In this document: piece after piece, positions 63,658 through 64,000 of the stretch
Position numbering within the stretch: position 1 is the stretch's first letter
Layout: every line of letters begins with the position of its first letter
Source of the DNA: Schistosoma haematobium
Lineage: Eukaryota > Platyhelminthes > Trematoda > Strigeidida > Schistosomatidae
Reading direction: 5' to 3'
DNA length: 64,000 nt
Assembly: GCF_000699445.3 (NCBI RefSeq)
Contig: NC_067200.1
Location: forward strand, 868,001 to 932,000
Notes under the pieces: model-generated
Databases searched by the model: none
Told to the model about the DNA's origin: nothing
The model's input: only the letters and a program-made list of their open reading frames with translations
Translations under genes and position numbers: made by a program

Positions 63658-64000
63658 CAGAACCTCTACTACTTCTGTAATATGAGATAACTAATCACTT
63701 TTCTATTCGTAAATCACTGAAAATCTTTAAGTTAATCAAATGAATTAAATCAATGCTTACTTCAACAATATCACCGATTGAACGTATAGAGTTATAACCG
63801 TTAGGTATTTTATCATGTGTTCAGAGATCCTCATTGAAATAAAACACGTTTCATTCCTTTACGATATTAAAATGTATTTGTATTTTATGTCAAGCTTACT
63901 GTCCAAACTTTGGAGTTGACATTTCAACTTTAAACCAGAAGGACTAATCAAACATAACTTTATCAGAAAATTGTCTTATGTTATTTTAATTTTTAAGAAA
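63658..64000. other. Unassigned AT-rich end of the window
   Basis: No feature recognised. Confidence 0.4.

Noticed and set aside
1..64000. CRISPR arrays, operons or ribosome binding sites
   Set aside because: Introns, SINEs and LTR elements show a eukaryotic genome. The short tandem repeats are microsatellites and have no spacers.

Overview
This window looks like a eukaryotic, AT-rich flatworm genome, most likely a blood fluke (Schistosoma) or a close relative. The reasons are tRNA-headed SINEs that carry hammerhead ribozyme cores (the Sm-alpha type repeats of schistosomes), a CsRn1/Boudicca-like Ty3/gypsy retrotransposon with a tRNA-Trp-type primer site, Penelope-like GIY-YIG fragments, RTE- and CR1-like LINEs, and one host gene whose introns grow from 61 bp to 3.7 kb in the 5'-to-3' direction. 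It is gene-poor and mostly built of old and young transposons. A 500-base run of N (37950-38449) marks an assembly gap.

Layout. 1-3088 is one arm of a long inverted repeat whose partner lies at about 61390-63657; it ends in a CR1-like fragment. 3089-9091 is a nearly complete gypsy element on the minus strand with one open 1373-codon polyprotein. 9092-11683 is a LINE (endonuclease and RT) on plus. 13178-15104 is a short LTR element carrying only Gag-like sequence. 15105-16010 is a CR1-like RT remnant. 16419-18897 is a young, internally deleted gypsy copy with almost identical LTRs and a 4-bp target duplication. 20913-28571 is the one confidently recognised host gene, a PGAM5-like mitochondrial histidine phosphatase in four coding exons, with introns 2 and 3 filled by RTE and Penelope-like insertions. 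28600-37900 holds RTE, Penelope and SINE debris and the probable last exon of an unidentified minus-strand gene (35551-36044). 38450-60030 is dense in RTE-type 3' fragments, LTR-like repeats, SINEs and microsatellites. 60540-61860 is a CR1-like RT pseudogene that runs into the right inverted arm.

No operons, rRNA genes or CRISPR arrays are present. The transposon genes do not work together as a system. The most interesting features are the hammerhead-bearing SINEs in several states of decay, a tRNA-Trp copy ending in CCA joined to an LTR end with a duplicated primer site, the large inverted arms and their breakpoint inside a gypsy LTR, and a Cys/His-rich insertion in the PGAM5-like protein.

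All family assignments come from reading motifs by eye. No database search was run, identities between copies are visual estimates unless stated, and repeat boundaries are approximate unless a terminal motif or target duplication is given.
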